Assembly: GCA_017557265.1 (NCBI GenBank)
Contig: JAFZAM010000217.1
Coordinates: 1 to 15,577 of the forward strand
Reading direction: 5' to 3'
DNA length: 15,577 bases
Origin: Oscillospiraceae bacterium
GTDB lineage: Bacteria > Bacillota > Clostridia > Oscillospirales > Oscillospiraceae
Shown in pieces: positions 14,513 to 15,577 of this stretch (within the stretch, counting starts at the first letter, position 1; every line of letters starts with the position of its first letter). Below the pieces are notes generated by a model, which was given only the letters and a program-made list of their open reading frames with translations, did no database searches and was not told the DNA's origin. The translations under genes were made by a program, and so were the position numbers.

Positions 14513-15316
14513 TTACTCAATGGGCAGAAGGATGTGTATCGTGCTGTTGCCGGCGCCGCGCGTCTCGCTGCGCTTGTCGGAGACGTCGAGGATGGCGCGG
14601 ACGTTGCCGGTCTGCTTGTAGCCGCGGCGGGCCGTCTCGTTCTCGATCTCCTTCAGGGCGGCGTCTATGGAGCCGTAGTCCCTGTCGAACGTGAAGCTCG
14701 CGGCCTTCACCCCGGGCAGCAGCGCGACGTTCGCGTCCTCGAACTTGCCGCGGAGCGGGACGCACGCGGTTATCGCGACGGCCTTCTTGGCGACCAGCGC
14801 GCGTGGGTCGTCCATCTCGCAGGTCAGGACGACGGGCAGCGAGAAGTCTATCGGGCAGCGGCGCTTGACGGCCTCGAAGACCGAGCTCTTGGCGAGGGCC
14901 GCCATGGCGCGGACGGTCGGGGCGATCTTGTCCTCCTGCATGAAGCACCACATGTCGGGCGTCTCGGTCACGCTGACGAGAAGGCTCCCGCGCTGCGGAA
15001 GGCGGCGGCCGAGCTTGGTTATCATGAGGTCGATGCCCGCGCGCTTGGCGACGAGCTTGTCATAGAGGACCTGGATGCCGCCGGGGTCGTTGAGGCCCTC
15101 GCGTATCTCGGCGTAGGTAAAGCCGAAGGCCTTGAGGTTCATGACGTTGGAGATGGCGACGATGTTGTCGTTGTCGTAGTAGCGGTAGCCGGAGGACTCG
15201 TTGACGAGGGCGGGCTTGATGAGCTTGGCGGCCTCCATGCGGCGTATCGTGTTGTCGCTGACGCCGAAGCTCTTGGAGACTTCGCCTATCGGGAGCAGAT
15301 TCCTGTCTCTTTTCAT
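14513..15316 (-). CDS. MerR-family regulator with GyrI-like effector-binding domain
   Basis: A 267-residue transcription regulator. The MerR winged helix-turn-helix spans ~7-75: IGEVSKSFGVSDNTIRRMEAAKLIKP (10-35), GYRYYD (43-48) and FGFTYAEI (64-71). A short coiled coil (~78-108) links to a C-terminal domain (~110-267) of the GyrI/effector-binding type (BmrR-like architecture), expected to bind a small hydrophobic or cationic molecule. No metal-binding cysteine pair typical of MerR metal sensors is seen. The start is ATG 15316 with GGGAGGAAATT directly upstream; an ATG 6 codons earlier is possible but lacks such a site. It is followed 19 nt later by the lipoprotein gene, so the three genes are likely one regulated unit, and its own promoter holds a dyad. 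Confidence 0.9.
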   Translation of the reverse strand: MKRDRNLLPIGEVSKSFGVSDNTIRRMEAAKLIKPALVNESSGYRYYDNDNIVAISNVMNLKAFGFTYAEIREGLNDPGGIQVLYDKLVAKRAGIDLMITKLGRRLPQRGSLLVSVTETPDMWCFMQEDKIAPTVRAMAALAKSSVFEAVKRRCPIDFSLPVVLTCEMDDPRALVAKKAVAITACVPLRGKFEDANVALLPGVKAASFTFDRDYGSIDAALKEIENETARRGYKQTGNVRAILDVSDKRSETRGAGNSTIHILLPIE

Positions 15317-15370
15317 AATTTCCTCCCCGCGCAAAAGCGCATATATTTTCGTTAATTGCGGTCGATCTGC

Positions 15371-15393
15371 ATATTATTACAACATTATAATAT
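15371..15393. promoter_or_regulatory. Dyad ATATTAT-N9-ATAATAT, candidate MerR operator
   Basis: Perfect 7-nt inverted half-sites over 23 nt, covering the -10 region and probable start point of the minus-strand merR-type promoter. MerR-family proteins usually bind dyads between -35 and -10; this one overlaps the -10 and downstream side, so it may serve for autorepression. It is AT-rich, so chance occurrence is possible. Confidence 0.4.
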
Positions 15394-15415
15394 CAACGCC
15401 CGCGCGCTTTGTCAA
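15384..15415 (-). promoter_or_regulatory. Promoter of the MerR/lipoprotein/hydrolase operon
   Basis: On the minus strand a consensus TTGACA (complement of 15410-15415) is followed by TATTAT 17 nt later (complement of 15387-15392) and by an exact TATAAT at 20-nt spacing (complement of 15384-15389). A 20-nt spacing is typical for MerR-activated promoters and a 17-nt one for constitutive promoters; the overlapping -10 boxes allow both readings. Confidence 0.75.
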
Positions 15416-15416
15416 T

Positions 15417-15447
15417 AAAAACTCTCTCACCGAATGACAGAGTTTTT
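15417..15447. terminator. Bidirectional terminator just upstream of the MerR promoter
   Basis: AAAAACTCT (15417-15425) pairs perfectly with AGAGTTTTT (15439-15447), with T-runs on both strands and a 13-nt loop that itself allows TCA/TGA pairing. It probably closes a minus-strand gene lying right of the window and insulates the TTGACA box adjacent to it. Confidence 0.8.
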
Positions 15448-15484
15448 GCCGTGCGCCGTGCCCGGGGAGAGCGCCGCCCCTTAG

Positions 15485-15530
15485 CCTCCCTTTGCGAAAG
15501 GGAGGTGCCGAGCGGAGCGAGGCGGTGGGG
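15485..15530. repeat. Palindromic intergenic repeat arm
   Basis: A perfect 9-bp hairpin CCTCCCTTT/AAAGGGAGG with a GCG loop (15485-15505) is followed by TGCCGAGCGGAGCGAGGCGG and TGGGG. The order (hairpin, GTG-C, AGCG-AGCG, GG-TGGGG) is the same as in the arms at 7651-7780, so it is a relative of that repeat. A second arm may follow beyond the window. No coding frame is seen from 15317 to the right edge. Confidence 0.55.
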
Positions 15531-15577
15531 TCGGACGAGATCCATCGGAGATACCTTATTGAGCCTCCTGCGGATCG

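Noticed and set aside
12427..14694. A ~755-codon plus-strand open frame across the hydrolase and lipoprotein genes.
   Set aside because: It has no domain signature, crosses several convincing minus-strand genes with ribosome sites, and shows the same shadow composition.

Overview
The window is GC-rich bacterial DNA carrying 13 protein genes, most with strong GGAGG-type ribosome binding sites. No rRNA, tRNA or CRISPR array was seen. The GC-rich bias, the frequent Ile ATA codons, the GTG and TTG starts, the 7TM-GGDEF-HD-GYP sensor, the family-4 glycosyltransferase followed by a PlsC acyltransferase, and the palindromic intergenic repeats all suggest a GC-rich member of the Clostridia (Bacillota), probably gut-associated. 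That placement is an inference from gene style; no marker gene is present.

Left part, plus strand (1-5429): a tightly packed run of a diguanylate cyclase (cut off by the window edge), an isoprenylcysteine-methyltransferase-like membrane enzyme, a bacterial GH3-family (auxin-conjugase-like) adenylating enzyme, and a large membrane sensor with GAF, degenerate GGDEF and HD-GYP domains. Spacings are 3 nt, a 4-nt GTGA overlap and a 14-nt overlap, so these are very likely co-translated. The outer genes make and break cyclic di-GMP; the inner two look like small-molecule or lipid carboxyl chemistry. A strong terminator follows.

Middle, plus strand (5548-7599): a promoter with a terminator-like hairpin right at its start point, then a family-4 glycosyltransferase overlapping a PlsC-type acyltransferase, probably a membrane glycolipid pair. 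The intergenic stretch 7600-7785 holds a stem-loop and a ~130-bp palindromic MITE-like repeat that abuts the stop codon of the convergent gene.

Right part, minus strand (7786-15316, read right to left): a MerR-type regulator, a lipoprotein with two similar beta-rich halves, and a monoacylglycerol-lipase-like hydrolase form one operon closed by a terminator. Next comes a transporter of the oxalate/formate-antiporter type (MFS), then an EthD-like tandem ferredoxin-fold protein, an iron-sulfur-flavoprotein-like reductase with an extra zinc ribbon, and a six-repeat LVIVD beta-propeller. This four-gene block looks like an uptake-and-transformation module for an unknown organic substrate and is the best candidate here for an undescribed system. 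The right edge (15417-15577) holds a bidirectional terminator and one arm of another palindromic repeat.
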